Below, piece after piece: positions 28,201 to 36,223 of a DNA stretch of 64,000 nt (position 1 is the stretch's first letter; each line of letters opens with the position of its first letter). The stretch covers positions 310,001-374,000 of the forward strand of contig DGIS01000022.1 of NCBI GenBank assembly GCA_002386525.1, in the 5' to 3' direction. The notes beneath the pieces were generated by a model. The model ran no database searches and was not told where the DNA came from. It saw only the letters and a program-made list of their open reading frames with translations. The translations under genes were made by a program, and so were the position numbers. This DNA comes from Sphingobacterium sp. UBA4616 (GTDB taxonomy: Bacteria; Bacteroidota; Bacteroidia; Sphingobacteriales; Sphingobacteriaceae).

Positions 28201-28888
28201 ATACGGTGTAGAAGGTTATCCGGTACGCCCCTTATTTTCTATTCCTTTCAACCGTATTATTGACAACGGATTACCAGTTTATAATTACATCGATGGCGCT
28301 GAAACAACTACAGGTGTCTATTTTCAGGAAAGAAATAATATTGGGTTCTTAAAGTATGAAGGTCCTACCGAACCAACAGATATGGGAAGCTTTGGAAACG
28401 TATTCTCTTACAAAAATTTTAAACTGAATATATTTCTTACCTATTCTTTTGGAAATGTCGTACGATTGGATCCTGCGTATAAAACAGGTTATACAGATCT
28501 GGATGCCATGCCGAGAGAGTTTGCCGATGCCTGGACAGTTCCTGGTGAAGAAGCGCTCACCAATATACCTGTCATTTTGGATTCTCGTTTTATTCGAAAT
28601 AACAGTCAGTATCGGTATGCGTACAATGCGTACAATTATTCTACTGAAACAGTTGCTAAAGGTGACTTTATTCGCTTGAAGGATATTTCATTAGCTTATG
28701 AATTACCGAAACATATCGTTAAGTCCTTAAAGATGTCTAATCTAGGTGTACGTTTCAATATGGTGAATCCATGGTTGATTTATGCAGATAAGCGTCTAAA
28801 TGGACAGGATCCAGAATTCGTTAATTCAGGCGGTGTAGCTTTACCAATTGCAAAACAATATACATTAACCTTAAAAATGGGATTTTAG
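25235..28888 (+). CDS. SusC/RagA TonB-dependent transporter with STN signalling domain, module 2
   Basis: 1217 residues, paralogue of the receptor at 13537. It has the same polar N-terminal extension (MNNLPLSKAW...RFCKPLRI) before MKISTCLLFAFVTGVQA. The STN domain is at about 48-106, the regulatory-like beta domain at about 128-205 (VTGTVKNANGNPLAGATITV), the plug follows with EEVVVTGLGAK and LPDPSRALEGRVAGVSV, and the barrel ends in TLTLKMGF with a terminal Phe. Divergence from module 1 is greatest in the barrel, which suggests a different ligand. SusD follows after 3 bp. Substrate unknown. Confidence 0.95.
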   Translation: MNNLPLSKAWSLLPQDHRFCKPLRIMKISTCLLFAFVTGVQAKGTAQKVTLKMRNARIEEALSAISKQSNLRVLYSENLNAKSRITVDLKNASVEEALNSILRDKNIEYKIIANTISVNSNEKSEVVSDNMQQSVTGTVKNANGNPLAGATITVKGTSISTQADADGHFKINAGGNAVLVVRYIGFNNTEVAVNNRNTVSIVLDSNENQIEEVVVTGLGAKIDKRTFTGATAKVNMKDIELGGLPDPSRALEGRVAGVSVQNTTGTFGSAPKIRVRGATSIYGSSKPLWVVDGIIIEDVANVSSDDLSSGDALTLISSAVAGLNANDIESFTVLKDGSATSIYGARAMGGVIVITTKKGIAGRNSANYVGEFTSRAIPSYNNFNIMNSQEQMAFYQTLEQRGWLTMSDVANRSESGVYGKMYQLIKAGQLENTQEARNAYLRQAEYRNTDWFKQLFSRTIMQNHSVSLSSGTDRAQYYTSISGVFDNGWTRKSDVKRYTGMFNASYNLFDNLKLDLRTNGSYRDQRAPGTIGSSVDRVSMEIKRDFDINPYTYALRNSRTLDPNEFYTRNYAPFNILHELDNNYMDINAADIKFQGELKWKPIKALELGLLAATRYQQTSQQHYIKDHSNQALAYRWMPTTFIRDANPFLYTDPSNPYAVPVSVLPAGGIYNRTDNKMFTRDLRFTAAYDKTFNDIHKLYVFAGAESNSVNRNQNWFRGWGLQYDLGEIPYIDYTLFKKNQEENADYYSIDRKKNGDVAPARNRQVAFYSTANYTFDNRYTVNGTFRYEGTNRLGRTTSARWMPTWNVSGMWNVMEEDFFKNLETPFSNLSFKGSYSLTADRGPDFVTNSKIIIQSYNPWRPSTADKETGLSISDLENSELTYEKKHELNIGTSIGLFRNRIAIDVDYYKRKNYDLIGIVNTQGLGGEILKYGNVADMESNGIELSLSATILKKEHFSWVSNFIYSKAKNRITSLENNSRVSDLIALGGYGVEGYPVRPLFSIPFNRIIDNGLPVYNYIDGAETTTGVYFQERNNIGFLKYEGPTEPTDMGSFGNVFSYKNFKLNIFLTYSFGNVVRLDPAYKTGYTDLDAMPREFADAWTVPGEEALTNIPVILDSRFIRNNSQYRYAYNAYNYSTETVAKGDFIRLKDISLAYELPKHIVKSLKMSNLGVRFNMVNPWLIYADKRLNGQDPEFVNSGGVALPIAKQYTLTLKMGF

Positions 28889-28891
28889 CAT

Positions 28892-30490
28892 ATGAAAAAT
28901 AGACTATCATATATACTGATTTTTGCCGGTTTAACGGCGATGGGCCTATCGTCCTGTAAAAAGTACCTTGATGAATTGCCAGATAATAGAGCCGAGTTGA
29001 ATACCACAGACAAAATAGGTAAAATGCTTGTAGGGGCTTATCCTAGCAGCGCTTACGTTGTTGTTACTGAGCTGTCTTCAGACAATGTCGACGATGTTGG
29101 TCCGGTATATTTAAACTATCCGAGATTTATAGAAGAAATCTATAAATGGCAGGATATATCGGAGACGAATAACGACGGCATTGAACGCATCTGGGGTGCA
29201 TGCTATGGTTCAATAGCCAGTGCCAATGCTGCCTTACAGGCAATTGAAGAACAAGGAAATCCTGCTAGTCTCAGTGCACAAAGAGGGGAGGCATTGTTGG
29301 CTAGAGCCTATAATCATTGGATACTTGTCAATGTTTTTGCTCAGAATTATTCAAAGACACATGCGACAACTGATCTTGGTATAACTTATATGACAAAGGG
29401 GGAAACTACTTTAAACCCTAAGTATGAGCGTAATACTGTCGCAGAGGTTTATGATTATATTAAAAAAGATGTGGAAGAAGGGTTACCATTAATTAATGAT
29501 GCTTCGTACGCGAATTCAAGTGTAGCAAAATATCATTTTAATCGTGCAGCCGCTTATACATTCGCATCTCGTGTTGCTTTGTTTATGGAAGATTGGACCA
29601 AGGCTGTGGAGTATGCGACATTGGCTTTAGGTGAAAACCCAGCCATCACGTTACGGGATTATACGACAATAGCTACTTTCTCAGCGACTTATGCAAACTT
29701 TACGCGCGAGTACAATGCGAGTTCTGTTAAAGCAAATTTTCTGATTGCTACGGCATCTTCTTCTATGGGGCAAACGTTTGGAAATTATTCTACAAACAAT
29801 AGGTTAGCACACGGTGGTAGTATCGCTATGACAGAAACTATCTTTGCCAAGCAACCTTTCGGACAGGCTAAGGTAAGTACTGATTACAGAATTAAAGCTG
29901 CAATTTATTCCAGTACTACAACAAATAAAGTTATTTTTCCACATGTGGCGCGAATGTTTGAATATACCGATCAAGTTGCAGGTATCGGTTATACAAAAGG
30001 CGTTTATGCCCCAATCGTATCGGAAGAAGCCCTACTTAATCGGGCGGAAGCGAATATTCATTTGAAAAATTATAGTGCAGCGCTCTCTGATATGCAAATC
30101 CATATTGACAATAATACGATCAATGCTCCTGCAACAGTAAGTGAAGCTTCAATTAATAATTGGGCAAATTCGTTTGATTATTTTACGCCAACCACACCTA
30201 CCCCAAAGAAAAAATTGAATCCAGAATTTTCCATTGAGCCTGGTACGCAGGAAAATATGCTTCATGCCGTATTATCTTTAAAACGGCTACAATTTTTACA
30301 AACTGGTATGCGATGGTTTGATGTGAAACGTTACGGAATAGAAATTACAAGAAGGGAGGCACCAGCTGTATATAATGGTAATCTAACATATACGGTTACA
30401 GATAATATACTCACCAAACGTGATAAAAGACGTGCTATACAGTTGCCGCAAGATGTTATTAATGCAGGTTTAACTCCTAATCCTAGATAA
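28892..30490 (+). CDS. SusD/RagB surface lipoprotein, module 2
   Basis: 532 residues. The lipoprotein signal ends in MGLSSC, followed by KKYLDELPDNRAELNTTDKI. It has the helical core GEALLARAYNHWILVNVFAQNY, the repeat EALLNRAEANIHLKNYSAAL, and the C-terminal MRWFDVKRYG and KRRAIQLPQDV motifs. It is about 40 residues longer than the module 1 partner. It caps the SusC at 25235. The gene starts 3 bp after susC and the metallohydrolase gene starts 1 bp after its stop. Confidence 0.95.
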   Translation: MKNRLSYILIFAGLTAMGLSSCKKYLDELPDNRAELNTTDKIGKMLVGAYPSSAYVVVTELSSDNVDDVGPVYLNYPRFIEEIYKWQDISETNNDGIERIWGACYGSIASANAALQAIEEQGNPASLSAQRGEALLARAYNHWILVNVFAQNYSKTHATTDLGITYMTKGETTLNPKYERNTVAEVYDYIKKDVEEGLPLINDASYANSSVAKYHFNRAAAYTFASRVALFMEDWTKAVEYATLALGENPAITLRDYTTIATFSATYANFTREYNASSVKANFLIATASSSMGQTFGNYSTNNRLAHGGSIAMTETIFAKQPFGQAKVSTDYRIKAAIYSSTTTNKVIFPHVARMFEYTDQVAGIGYTKGVYAPIVSEEALLNRAEANIHLKNYSAALSDMQIHIDNNTINAPATVSEASINNWANSFDYFTPTTPTPKKKLNPEFSIEPGTQENMLHAVLSLKRLQFLQTGMRWFDVKRYGIEITRREAPAVYNGNLTYTVTDNILTKRDKRRAIQLPQDVINAGLTPNPR

Positions 30491-30491
30491 T

Positions 30492-31406
30492 ATGAAAAAT
30501 AATACCCTATTAATATCAATATTATTATCCTGTGGCGTGATGTTTTCAGGCTGTAATAAAGAGGATAAGTTGGATTCGAAAAGTGTTTTTGTGGATTCAG
30601 AGATTCCGAAAAATGCTTTAGACAACTATTTATACAACAACTATACGAAGCCTTATAACGTACAAATACTTTATAAATATAATGACAACGAATCTAATAT
30701 GACCTATCGGTTGGTGCCGGCTCCTTATGACGCTTCTATTCGTTTGTCAAAACTAATGTTATTTTTGGTAATGGATCCGTATAGTGAAGTAACTGGAAGT
30801 ACCCAGTTTTTAAGAAGTAATTTTCCAAAGATCATTACTTATACAGGTTCTGTACCTGTACAAACAAACGGCGTCATTATACTCGGTACAGCTGAATCCG
30901 GCACAAAAGTTTCACTGTACAATTTATTGGAGCTGAATGAAACTACTGGTAAAAATTCCCAGTTTTTGAATAACGGATTCTTTAAGACAGTACACCATGA
31001 ATTTCAACATATTTTAAATCAAAATAAACCCTATCCGAGCAATTTTAGAGAGATTTCGGGAAGTAACTATATTGAAGACGAGTGGAATACGAAGTATCCT
31101 GGTACGCCGGTCGGAATAGGATCCGCTATAGCAGCAGGTTTTATATCCCCGTATGCTTCTAAGGCTGATACGGAAGATTTTGCTGAACTCTATTCATTCT
31201 ATGTTACGCGAAGTCAGGCGGATTTTGATGCCATGTTGAATGTCGAAAATTCAACAGCAGCGGGAAGGGCATTGATACTATCAAAATTGGCTATTGTAAA
31301 AAGCTATATGAAGTCCGAATGGGGAATCGATATGGACATTTTACGGGCTAATATTATTGCCCGTTATCCTAAACTTAGTACGTTTGATCAAACAACTTTA
31401 AATTAA
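30492..31406 (+). CDS. HExxH zinc metallohydrolase lipoprotein, module 2
   Basis: 304 residues. Lipoprotein signal MKNNTLLISILLSCGVMFSGC. Zinc site HEFQH at residues 169-173 in the context VHHEFQHILNQN, with EDFAE at 228-232 as the third-ligand region, at a similar distance to that in the paralogue at 18721. The N-terminal part (IPKNALDNYLYNNYTKPYNVQILYKYND) also aligns with the module 1 protein (WITKNLTDPYNIEVVYRYQ). It lacks the roughly 150-residue C-terminal extension seen in module 1, so this is the core form of the family. Likely acts at the cell surface on material bound by SusCD; activity unproven. Confidence 0.86.
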   Translation: MKNNTLLISILLSCGVMFSGCNKEDKLDSKSVFVDSEIPKNALDNYLYNNYTKPYNVQILYKYNDNESNMTYRLVPAPYDASIRLSKLMLFLVMDPYSEVTGSTQFLRSNFPKIITYTGSVPVQTNGVIILGTAESGTKVSLYNLLELNETTGKNSQFLNNGFFKTVHHEFQHILNQNKPYPSNFREISGSNYIEDEWNTKYPGTPVGIGSAIAAGFISPYASKADTEDFAELYSFYVTRSQADFDAMLNVENSTAAGRALILSKLAIVKSYMKSEWGIDMDILRANIIARYPKLSTFDQTTLN

Positions 31407-31411
31407 GAAAA

Positions 31412-32275
31412 ATGAAATTAAAACTATTTATATTCGCAATAGCCATTTTATCTTTGAGCGTAAGTTGTGAAAAGAAAATGGATCGAATCTTTGATGAAAG
31501 TCCGACTGATCGTTTGAATGCAAGTGTATCCAATGTATATACAATGTTGCAGGCTAATAAAGATGGTTGGATGATTAAATATTATCCTAGCAGTGCATTG
31601 GAATTTGGTGGTTATACATTATTTGCAAAATTTACCAATTCGGTCGATGTGACTGTGGAAGGTGACATGACGACTTTGGCGGCACAGACTAGCACTTACA
31701 TAGTGGTTCCGGGGGCCGGGCCAATTTTGACGTTCGATACCTATAATCGTATTTTTCATTATTTTGCTTTGCCAGGGTATTTTAATAAATCAAGTGCATA
31801 TCAATTACCTGGTTTCTTAACGGCGCAAATCGGTTCCGTTAATGAAGGAATGAAAGGAGAAAATGATTTCTTGGTAACAAAAGCGTCAGCTGATTCCATT
31901 GTTATGGAAGGTAGAAAGTCGTACAATAAGGTTGTGATGGTTCCAATCAAATCTTCAGAGGCTACCACAATTGTTGCAACATATCGTTCTGCACTTACAA
32001 AATTCCATGCCTTTTCAAATTACAAATTTGAAGTGGGAACTGAATCTTTTCCTGCAACATTTGCAACAGCGGCAACGAAGAGAGCACTATTGATCGCTGG
32101 AAATTCAAAACCATATGCCTATCGTTATACCCCTACTGGACTTGAATTTTACACAGAATATGACGTCAATGGAGTGAAGTTTAGAGAATTGAAGTATGTA
32201 GAACCAACAGGTAGCTATGCGAAGGGATACTTTACGAATGATGCTGGAACAATCAAATTAGTTCCACAAAGCTAA
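31412..32275 (+). CDS. DUF4302-type lipoprotein, module 2
   Basis: 287 residues, 5 bp after the metallohydrolase gene. Lipoprotein signal MKLKLFIFAIAILSLSVSC. It shares with the module 1 protein the order DRLNASVSNVYTMLQANKDGWMIKYYP, FGGYTLFAKF, LTFDTYNRIFHYF and a later DSIVMEGRKSYNKVVMVP segment (LFFQGRKFVQPLVLV in the paralogue). It is shorter than the module 1 protein by about 155 residues. Last gene of the module; a strong terminator follows. Function unknown. Confidence 0.8.
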   Translation: MKLKLFIFAIAILSLSVSCEKKMDRIFDESPTDRLNASVSNVYTMLQANKDGWMIKYYPSSALEFGGYTLFAKFTNSVDVTVEGDMTTLAAQTSTYIVVPGAGPILTFDTYNRIFHYFALPGYFNKSSAYQLPGFLTAQIGSVNEGMKGENDFLVTKASADSIVMEGRKSYNKVVMVPIKSSEATTIVATYRSALTKFHAFSNYKFEVGTESFPATFATAATKRALLIAGNSKPYAYRYTPTGLEFYTEYDVNGVKFRELKYVEPTGSYAKGYFTNDAGTIKLVPQS

Positions 32276-32332
32276 AATCTAATATATCCTATACGCTACA
32301 CAGATAGTATTTTATTAAGTTTATTAAATTAT

Positions 32333-32364
32333 ACCCTCTCAAATGTTTCTGAGAGGGTTTTTTT
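32333..32364 (+). terminator. Rho-independent terminator of module 2
   Basis: Perfect 9-bp stem ACCCTCTCA (32333-32341) / TGAGAGGGT (32350-32358) with an 8-nt loop, followed by a run of T to 32364. Lies 58 bp after the DUF4302 stop. Confidence 0.9.
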
Positions 32365-32373
32365 GTCGTCTTT

Positions 32374-32565
32374 ATGATGAGTCTATTCCTTTTTTATGTA
32401 TTATCGCCGTTCATTAAAATCTTTATTGCTTCTACCGTAAAGTTAACTTATCATTATGCTTTCGTGAATGGTTTTCTTGAACTTGCTATAAAAGATATAG
32501 ATAGTAAACAGGAAGGAAAGCCTGTGATCCATAAAGAAGTATGGACATTGCAGAAAAGAAATTAA
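32374..32565 (+). CDS. Possible small protein, doubtful
   Basis: 63-codon reading frame starting 10 bp after the module 2 terminator. The N-terminal third is hydrophobic (SLFLFYVLSPFIKIFIAS) and the C-terminal part is charged (KDIDSKQEGKPVIHKEVWTLQ). I recognise no family and see no promoter or ribosome-binding site. It could be a small membrane protein, a remnant, or a chance frame. It fills part of the 340-bp gap between 32276 and 32615, which is otherwise featureless apart from the terminator. Confidence 0.25.
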   Translation: MMSLFLFYVLSPFIKIFIASTVKLTYHYAFVNGFLELAIKDIDSKQEGKPVIHKEVWTLQKRN

Positions 32566-32615
32566 TAGCATAACTTAGCGTATTGCCTAATTTTTGAAAA
32601 TCTATTAAAGCTCCA

Positions 32616-33621
32616 ATGAAACGAATCATTGTCATCTTGTTGATTAGTATTATAAATACAGTTGCCTTGCAAGCGCAGCAAAAAAACAGGCCATTTCAAT
32701 TTAAGAAACCGAATAAAGTAGTTGAACATGCTAAGTATGGCAAAATAAGGCTATACGATGCACGAGAAATAAAAGATAACCTCGGCGTCATACAAGTTAG
32801 GTATGCTCAACGCAAATCGATTTTTAGTGGCTGAACCATCATTGGAAAAGCGACTGCAGCGCCAATTGGAAGATATGACAGCAAGTCGCAAAGCCGACGA
32901 CGAATTACTAATGCGCCTTGAAAAATTTTGTATTGCGGAATTGACGGGTGCTTTTTCTGAAAAAGGATTCTTGGATTTTAGAGCAATCATATTCTCAAAA
33001 AAAGCTAATGGAGAATATTTACAGCTAGCCCGAGTTGATACAACTATCATCGTTAATGGGATGGATGTAACCAAAGCGACTTTGGCACGTGCTAGCGACG
33101 TTGTCAATAATTTGATCTGTGATGCGTTAACCAAAAAAGGCGATACCACAAAACTTTACACCCTAAGTCAAATTGAAAATTACGATTCTGTTCAAAAGAG
33201 ACATTTAGCGTTATACAATACGTCCACTTATAAAGATGGACTTTATCTCACCTACGAAGAGTTTGTGCGTCAAATACCTTCAGGTGGACCTGCACAATTA
33301 AAAGATGGAGACTTCTATTCGGGATTCTTTAAAGAAAATGAAAAAGGTAAACTTAAAAAGTTAAATCCAAAAGATTATTATGCAGTGGTGTACAATGGTA
33401 ATCCTTTTATTTCAAGTCAAGATCAGTTTTACGCATTAATCAGGGAGGAGGATGATTTCATTTTCGTGGGGCCAGTGAAAGAAACCACCGCTGCAACGAA
33501 TGTTGTTGTAGCTTCAGTGCTGTTAGGTGCGATAGGGGGCATGTTGGTATCGGGACCAGAAACAAACTACTATACACAGAAGCTTGACTATGTTAATGGT
33601 ACCTTTATTCTAATAAAATAG
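32616..33621 (+). pseudogene. Secreted protein of unknown function, apparently frameshifted
   Basis: Two overlapping frames appear to be one gene. Frame one (32616-32834) gives a signal peptide (MKRIIVILLISIINTVALQAQ) and KIRLYDAREIKDNLGVIQV; frame two (32803-33621) gives a 272-residue soluble protein with no signal of its own. Removing one T near 32797-32798 joins them as ...GVIQV-G-MLNANRFLVAEP. The joined product would be about 334 residues, with a glycine-rich hydrophobic segment near the C-terminus (NVVVASVLLGAIGGMLVSG). I do not recognise the family. Either a recent frameshift or a sequencing error is possible. It is on the same strand as module 2 but lies beyond its terminator. Confidence 0.6.
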
Positions 33622-33750
33622 ATGGTTTGGAAAAATTACATGGACGCAATTATTTCATCAATGTCTTGACTTAATTCATCTGCCAATAAGTTGTACGTAA
33701 ATATTCTCGCGTATCTTTTATAGGAGAGCTGGCAAATTAAGTAAACTTTA

Positions 33751-33785
33751 GTTTTCCACATAATGTTAATAACGATGTGGAAAAC
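33751..33785 (-). repeat. DnaA-like three-box cluster A (inverted copy)
   Basis: TTTTCCACA at 33752-33760, TGTTAATAA at 33764-33772 and TGTGGAAAA at 33776-33784, with 3-bp spacers. The outer boxes form an 11-bp inverted repeat. Read on the minus strand the order is TTTTCCACA, TTATTAACA, TGTGGAAAA, which equals cluster B at 34920 in order and spacing. Confidence 0.55.
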
Positions 33786-34123
33786 GCTTTCAGCGTTGGC
33801 ATCGAAAGTTACAAACTCATCCACTGTGGTTCCAAGCATACAATCATACCTTTTCTTTCAATTTTAAAGAAAGAGAATTTGAAGAAGTAAGCAATTATGA
33901 ATGGGAGATTGATATCTTTTATAGGCAAGATCCCATTTCAGGTAAGTAAATCAGTATTCGATGCTTCAATTTTGCGGACAGCCCCATTCTAGCGGGATTT
34001 ACACTCATATATCTTCAATTTTTTCAATCCTAGCCTGTATACATTCACCGCTCCATTACTGCCATTTACCGACTTTTTTATTTTGTTTATCGAAATGTAA
34101 TAAAATAGAACGCTGCGTTGTCT

Positions 34124-34131
34124 TACTTTTG
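34124..34131 (+). promoter_or_regulatory. Possible -7 box for the NTF2-like gene
   Basis: TACTTTTG matches the Bacteroidota TAnnTTTG consensus, about 93 bp before the start codon at 34225. No clear -33 TTG at the right distance, so this is weak. Confidence 0.3.
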
Positions 34132-34224
34132 AATCAGAATCTTAAAGGAAATGATGCAACATAATCAAGATCCTTGCGACAATAAGAAAAGAAACAAAAA
34201 ACTAACACGATAAAGTACAATATT

Positions 34225-34656
34225 ATGAAAACTTTAGTAAAGACATTCGCAGCAGCAGCATTGATTACAATATCAACTTTCGCAATGGCAACTACCGATC
34301 CTGGAAAAGCATTGAACCTATCCACAGCTGATCTGGCCATCGATAGTTATGTGTCCGTAATGACGGAAGGCGCTTCTCAGGGCGTAGAAAAGTTGTTCGC
34401 TCAGGAATTTAATCAGAAAATTCAAGGGAAATCAGTTCGTACCAACAGCCGTTCGGAAGTTATTTCGTTCCTGAAAAAACAAAAAGGTGAAAAATTGAAC
34501 TGCAGGACGCATACTGAAGTTCTGGAGGAATCTGAAAACTATATGGTAGCACGTATCACCATGAAGTTTGACAATTTCATCAAAACAGATGTAGTGACAT
34601 TGGTCAATGAATCAGGTACCTGGAAAGTTGCAAGCTCCGTAAACTCGTATAAATAG
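34225..34656 (+). CDS. Secreted NTF2-like (lumazine-binding-type) protein
   Basis: 143 residues. A signal peptide (MKTLVKTFAAAALITISTFAMA) precedes a single NTF2-fold domain: AIDSYVSVMTEGASQGVEKLFAQEFNQKI, the middle SRSEVISFLKKQKG helix, and strands YMVARITMKFDNFIKTDVVTLVNESGTWKV at the C-terminus. This matches the small putative lumazine-binding/NTF2-like family of secreted Bacteroidota proteins, for which no firm function is known. A terminator follows. It stands alone between the two DnaA-like clusters. Confidence 0.75.
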   Translation: MKTLVKTFAAAALITISTFAMATTDPGKALNLSTADLAIDSYVSVMTEGASQGVEKLFAQEFNQKIQGKSVRTNSRSEVISFLKKQKGEKLNCRTHTEVLEESENYMVARITMKFDNFIKTDVVTLVNESGTWKVASSVNSYK

Positions 34657-34688
34657 AAACTGTTTAATTAAATTCATATGTTTATTTT

Positions 34689-34718
34689 GGCCACGTCGGG
34701 ATGATGTGGCTTTTTTTG
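34689..34718 (+). terminator. Rho-independent terminator of the NTF2-like gene
   Basis: Stem GCCACGTC (34690-34697) / GATGTGGC (34703-34710) with one G-T pair, followed by TTTTTTT. Confidence 0.85.
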
Positions 34719-34919
34719 TTGTATTAAGCACTTAAAAAGTGCCAAAATTATTTCTAAGCCGTTAAAGGTAGTATACCTATTCTGTTGAGCTCCTATCATT
34801 GATTTTATACTATGTAAAAGAAAGTAATATTTCTTTTTGGGAGCACAATTGCTCTACTGCTTCTATGAGGATGGCGTTTAGTTATAAGATTATGTTGTTC
34901 TTTCTACGTGTAAATTGGG

Positions 34920-34952
34920 TTTTCAACAACGTTATTAACATGTTGTGGAAAA
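34920..34952 (+). repeat. DnaA-like three-box cluster B
   Basis: TTTTCAACA at 34920-34928, TTATTAACA at 34932-34940 and TGTGGAAAA at 34944-34952, all separated by exactly 3 bp. All are one to two changes from the DnaA box TTATNCACA. An AT-rich tract follows immediately. Confidence 0.55.
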
Positions 34953-35065
34953 CTAAAATTGCTGTTTTTGTCGAATACGTAATAGATATAAACGTTTTTT
35001 TAACCAATTAATTTTTTAATTATCTTGTATATTTCTTATTATTACCGTTATACAAACAAGTATTT

Positions 35066-36058
35066 ATGAAAGGTTATTTAAATTTTTGGGCGTCATTAGT
35101 CTGTTTTTTATTATTCAATTTTTGTTTATCAAACCTTTATGCTCAGGTTTCTTTTACCACCTATCACAAGAGAAATGATACCGAAACAAAGCATTTGGAT
35201 TCGGCCTATTACACGCGGATAGTTAATATCGATGCATCTGGGAAGGATAAAGTTTACCGTGTCGAAGAATTTTATACGCGCAACGACTCCATTAAGCTCA
35301 GTGGGATCAGTACGAGTCCTCTTTACCCGTTTAAATTTCGCGGGCGAAAATATGAATTGTATGAACAGGGAACGATAAGAAGTATTGAGGACTATAGCGA
35401 CGACAGCGCGCTTGTAGATTCTGCTTTTTACTTTTATCCAGGTAATAAATTGGAAAAAATTGTTTTTTATCCGACTAGTTCAGCTAAAAAGGGAAAACTG
35501 AAAATAGGAGATCCTATTTATGTCGTATATTATGATTCACTCAATAATAAAACACTGGAAAATGGAACGGGTTTTATCCGTTTAAGTTATAGCGGGGGAT
35601 ATGAAGAGGGGAAAATGAAAAATAATTTGCGTGAGGGTGAGTGGAAAGGAAAGTCGGGAAAGGACAGTTTTGTTGAAACTTACACAAATAATCAATTAAT
35701 TTCAGGCATTAAAACAAAGGCTTCGGGTGAAGTTTTCAAATATGATTCTTCCAACTTTATGAGTCCCCCCGATTACCCTGGTGGAATTTCGAGACTGATG
35801 GGCTTCATCGCGAGCAATTATGTCTTCCCAAGGGGCGCTATTAGTAATGGGGTGTCTGGCGTTGTAAGGATAGCGTTTGTGGTCGGCAAAGATGGTAACA
35901 TAAAGGATTTAGTTGTAGAGAATGACCTAGGTTTCGGAACAGGAGAGGAAGGAATTCGCGTGATAAAAAGAGCAGGAAAATGGAAGCCCGGCATACAGCG
36001 TGGAGAGGCCGTTAATGTGAAGTATACGCTTCCCATACAATTGCACTTATCAAATTAG
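35066..36058 (+). CDS. Periplasmic TonB-C-domain protein with MORN-like repeats
   Basis: 330 residues. An N-terminal signal or anchor (MKGYLNFWASLVCFLLFNFCLSNLYA) is followed by strands with turn-rich repeats (FRGRKYELYEQGTIRSIEDY, then EEGKMKNNLREGEWKG) typical of MORN/YwqK-like segments. The C-terminal TonB domain (about 240-330) shows GVVRIAFVVGKDGNIKDLVVEND and WKPGIQRGEAVNVKYTLPIQLHL. It lacks a proline-rich spacer and a classical TonB membrane anchor, so it is a TonB-fold periplasmic protein and not necessarily an energy transducer for the two SusC receptors nearby. A shared terminator follows. Confidence 0.82.
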   Translation: MKGYLNFWASLVCFLLFNFCLSNLYAQVSFTTYHKRNDTETKHLDSAYYTRIVNIDASGKDKVYRVEEFYTRNDSIKLSGISTSPLYPFKFRGRKYELYEQGTIRSIEDYSDDSALVDSAFYFYPGNKLEKIVFYPTSSAKKGKLKIGDPIYVVYYDSLNNKTLENGTGFIRLSYSGGYEEGKMKNNLREGEWKGKSGKDSFVETYTNNQLISGIKTKASGEVFKYDSSNFMSPPDYPGGISRLMGFIASNYVFPRGAISNGVSGVVRIAFVVGKDGNIKDLVVENDLGFGTGEEGIRVIKRAGKWKPGIQRGEAVNVKYTLPIQLHLSN

Positions 36059-36167
36059 GCCTATTTAGATCGTATAATTAGCGGATGTGCAAAAGTGATC
36101 TCAAAGAGCTGAAAGCGCATTCTGAAGATATATATGTAACAGCAGTTATATAGATAAATCAAACTAA

Positions 36168-36200
36168 AAATGGCTGTCCAAAAAAATCGGACAGCCATTT
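36168..36200. terminator. Bidirectional terminator between TonB-C gene and acs
   Basis: Perfect 12-bp stem AAATGGCTGTCC (36168-36179) / GGACAGCCATTT (36189-36200), loop of 9, with A/T-rich flanks on both sides. Confidence 0.85.
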
Positions 36201-36223
36201 CTAGTTGTATCGTATACGTTATA

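Larger units (their letters stand above)
33622..34224. other. 603-bp non-coding region with DnaA-like box cluster A
   Basis: No convincing gene. Reading frames here (for example minus 33636-33839) have no family features and one of them runs straight through the box cluster. It contains the inverted-repeat cluster at 33751-33785 and a TACTTTTG -7 box at 34124-34131 that may serve the NTF2-like gene. Part of the candidate replication-origin region described in the findings. Confidence 0.5.
34657..35065. other. 409-bp non-coding region with DnaA-like box cluster B and AT-rich tract
   Basis: Holds the NTF2-like gene terminator, then DnaA-like cluster B (34920-34952), then a very AT-rich stretch at about 34976-35050 with runs of T and TTAATTTTTTAATTA that could act as a DNA-unwinding element. 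No protein-coding gene is credible here. Confidence 0.5.

Noticed and set aside
33636..35011. Minus frame 33636-33839 and plus frame 34799-35011, which share a VINxxWKTK-like peptide
   Set aside because: The similarity comes entirely from the DnaA-like box clusters read in frame. Neither has a family signature or a start signal, so I treat both as non-coding.
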